From: Thermodesulfatator sp.
GTDB taxonomy: Bacteria; Desulfobacterota; Dissulfuribacteria; Dissulfuribacterales; QOAL01
NCBI GenBank assembly: GCA_003978135.1
Contig: QOAL01000002.1
Location: 1-7,619 of the forward strand
Direction: 5' to 3'
Length of the DNA: 7,619 bases
Shown here: positions 6,289 through 7,619 of the stretch, in pieces
Layout of the letters: each line of letters opens with the position of its first letter
How positions within the stretch are numbered: the stretch's first letter is position 1
Translations under genes and position numbers: made by a program
The notes under the pieces: model-generated
The model's database searches: none
What the model was told of the DNA's origin: nothing
What the model saw: only the letters and a program-made list of their open reading frames with translations

Positions 6289-7039
6289 GGGACTTTCCGA
6301 AAATCTTCCGTACTGCTTTAAGATCGTCCCTGGTATCTACATCCACCGGGGCCGCCTTGAGGATTTTAACTGCTATATCGAATCCGTTTTCAATGACCCT
6401 TAACTGTTCCAGTTTTTCAATGGATTCAAGCCGTCCTGGCGCCATTTTTACAAATTTTTGAAGAAAATTTACCGGATACGCATAAATACCGATATGGCGC
6501 AGGTAGGGTTTGGATTCATTACGGAGAATACCATCCCTGTCAAAGGGGATCAGGGATCTTGAGAAATAGAGTGCGTTCCCCGAACAATCCAGCACAACCT
6601 TTACCCTGTTGGGGTCCCTTGCCTCTTCCCTGCTCATTGGACAGGCTGCTGTGGCCATGACTGCAGAATCAGACCTTAGGAGAGCATTCAGGACTGCTTC
6701 AACAGTCTCGGGTTCCACCAGGGGTTGATCTCCTTGAACATTGACAACTATCTCCTCAGGCTCGAGGGCAAGAATTTCTGCTGCCTCAGCAAGCCTGTCA
6801 GTTCCGGACGTGTGGGCAGAATCAGTCATGACGGCCTCAAATCCGTGTTTTTTTACCGTGTCAAATATCTCCCTGCTGTCAGTTGCAACTACTGTCCTGC
6901 CTATAGATTTTATTTTTTTCACCCTTTCCACCACCCGAAGGACCATTGGTTTTCCGCAGATATCGGCAAGGGGTTTTCCTGGAAGCCTGGATGAATGTAG
7001 TCTGGCAGGGATGATTGCAGTTGTACCTGTTTCGCCCAT
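6278..7039 (-). CDS. kdsB: 3-deoxy-manno-octulosonate cytidylyltransferase (CMP-KDO synthetase)
   Basis: This 253-residue cytosolic enzyme joins KDO to CMP using CTP and Mg2+, giving the activated sugar for the inner core of lipopolysaccharide. The nucleotide-binding N-terminus IIPARLHSSRLPGKPL (9-24) is intact. VQGDQPL (101-107) carries the metal-binding aspartate D104, with glutamine where many members have glutamate. HIGIYAY (182-188), ESIEKLEQLR (205-214, which includes sugar-contacting residues in the family) and PVDVDT (231-236, second metal aspartate) follow. Length is typical. The gene begins four bases after the rsmI stop, and its ribosome binding site AGAGG (7055-7051) lies inside the rsmI 3' end, so the two are probably co-transcribed. 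Its stop lies within the end of murI on the opposite strand. Other KDO genes are not in the window. Confidence 0.96.
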   Translation of the reverse strand: MGETGTTAIIPARLHSSRLPGKPLADICGKPMVLRVVERVKKIKSIGRTVVATDSREIFDTVKKHGFEAVMTDSAHTSGTDRLAEAAEILALEPEEIVVNVQGDQPLVEPETVEAVLNALLRSDSAVMATAACPMSREEARDPNRVKVVLDCSGNALYFSRSLIPFDRDGILRNESKPYLRHIGIYAYPVNFLQKFVKMAPGRLESIEKLEQLRVIENGFDIAVKILKAAPVDVDTRDDLKAVRKIFGKSLRS

Positions 7040-7043
7040 TTTC

Positions 7044-7619
7044 TTATTTACCTCTGATTTGCAGGGCCATATTGTAAACGATACCGCGTTTTATGCCCAT
7101 CAGCCCTGAAAGGGTGGCTGATGCCTCTTTTACAGACAATTTATGTTCAGAAACCAGGCACGTGATTATTTTTTTCAGAGCCTCCATGTCAGCCGGATAC
7201 TCCTCTTTTTCATGTGATCCTTCCATAACCATTGTGATTTCCCCCAGGATTTTTTCCCCATCAAGTTTCTCAAGCAGGCGGGCCACCGTAGTCGAGAGAT
7301 AGGTTTCATGGCTCTTTGTCATCTCTTTTGCAAAAAAGATACGCCTGTTTCCCATGACTGAGAGTATATCTGCCAGGGTTTTCATCAATCTGTGGGGGGC
7401 CTCGTACAATACCAGCACTGTATCAACAGATGACAGCTGCTTAAGTCTTTCCTTTCGTTCAGATGATTTTGAAGGAAGAAAACCGGCGAAATAAAAGGAT
7501 CTTCCAGGGAAGCCCGAAACACTAAGTGCCGAAGTAACAGCAGATGGTCCGGGAACAGGAATCACGTCAATTTTTTTTTGCCTGACATAGTCAACAAGTC
7601 TGGCTCCAGGGTCTGACAG
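7044..7619 (-). CDS. rsmI: 16S rRNA (cytidine1402-2'-O)-methyltransferase, C-terminal part (N-terminus beyond the window)
   Basis: The window holds 191 C-terminal residues of RsmI, the SAM-dependent enzyme that 2'-O-methylates C1402 in the 16S rRNA decoding centre. The reading frame is open to the right edge. A GTG at 7565 is an internal valine, not the start, because upstream codons give LSDPGARLVDYV, the conserved SDPG segment of the family. Next come VPGPSAV, FYFAGFLPSK, LYEAPHRL and AKEMTKSHE, all typical of the tetrapyrrole-methylase-like fold of RsmI, and then a C-terminal domain ending in GIKRGIVYNMALQIRGK. About 80-90 N-terminal residues should be missing, judged from the usual length near 280. 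A run of nine A residues in the coding strand (7579-7571) encodes part of QKKI. It precedes kdsB by four bases. Confidence 0.93.
   Translation of the reverse strand: MSDPGARLVDYVRQKKIDVIPVPGPSAVTSALSVSGFPGRSFYFAGFLPSKSSERKERLKQLSSVDTVLVLYEAPHRLMKTLADILSVMGNRRIFFAKEMTKSHETYLSTTVARLLEKLDGEKILGEITMVMEGSHEKEEYPADMEALKKIITCLVSEHKLSVKEASATLSGLMGIKRGIVYNMALQIRGK

Overview
The window looks like ordinary chromosome from a Gram-negative bacterium of moderate GC content. kdsB (activation of KDO for lipopolysaccharide), an outer-membrane-type lipoprotein signal and a true IHF alpha subunit all point that way. A plant/trypanosomatid-type (clade X) phosphofructokinase and an atypical glutamate racemase would suit Desulfobacterota (former Deltaproteobacteria). 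That placement is an inference; no rRNA or other marker in the window fixes it.

Layout. Positions 1-268 hold no supported gene. They carry a plausible ihfA promoter and a hairpin that resembles a minus-strand terminator. ihfA (269-553, +) follows. On the minus strand, and read right to left, there is a probable three-gene unit: phosphofructokinase (5283-3940), a 765-residue TPR lipoprotein (3895-1598) and rlmN (1598-528). The last two share one base in a TAATG junction. rlmN runs 26 bases into the 3' end of ihfA. Positions 5284-5475 are a divergent control region between the phosphofructokinase and murI. murI (5476-6288, +) converges on kdsB (7039-6278, -), overlapping it by 11 bases. kdsB lies 4 bases downstream of rsmI (7619-7044, -), whose N-terminus is beyond the right edge.

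The genes are mostly housekeeping. Two modify rRNA (rlmN on 23S A2503, rsmI on 16S C1402). Two supply the cell envelope (murI makes D-glutamate for peptidoglycan, kdsB makes CMP-KDO for lipid A core). One is glycolytic, and one is a nucleoid-bending protein. The TPR lipoprotein is the only gene whose role cannot be stated.

I found no CRISPR array, insertion sequence, prophage, toxin-antitoxin pair, tRNA or rRNA, and no convincing new system. What deserves a second look is mainly how tightly the genes are packed (two convergent pairs with overlapping 3' ends and possible full antisense coverage of ihfA), the large TPR lipoprotein tied to glycolysis and ribosome genes, and substituted active-site residues in MurI.
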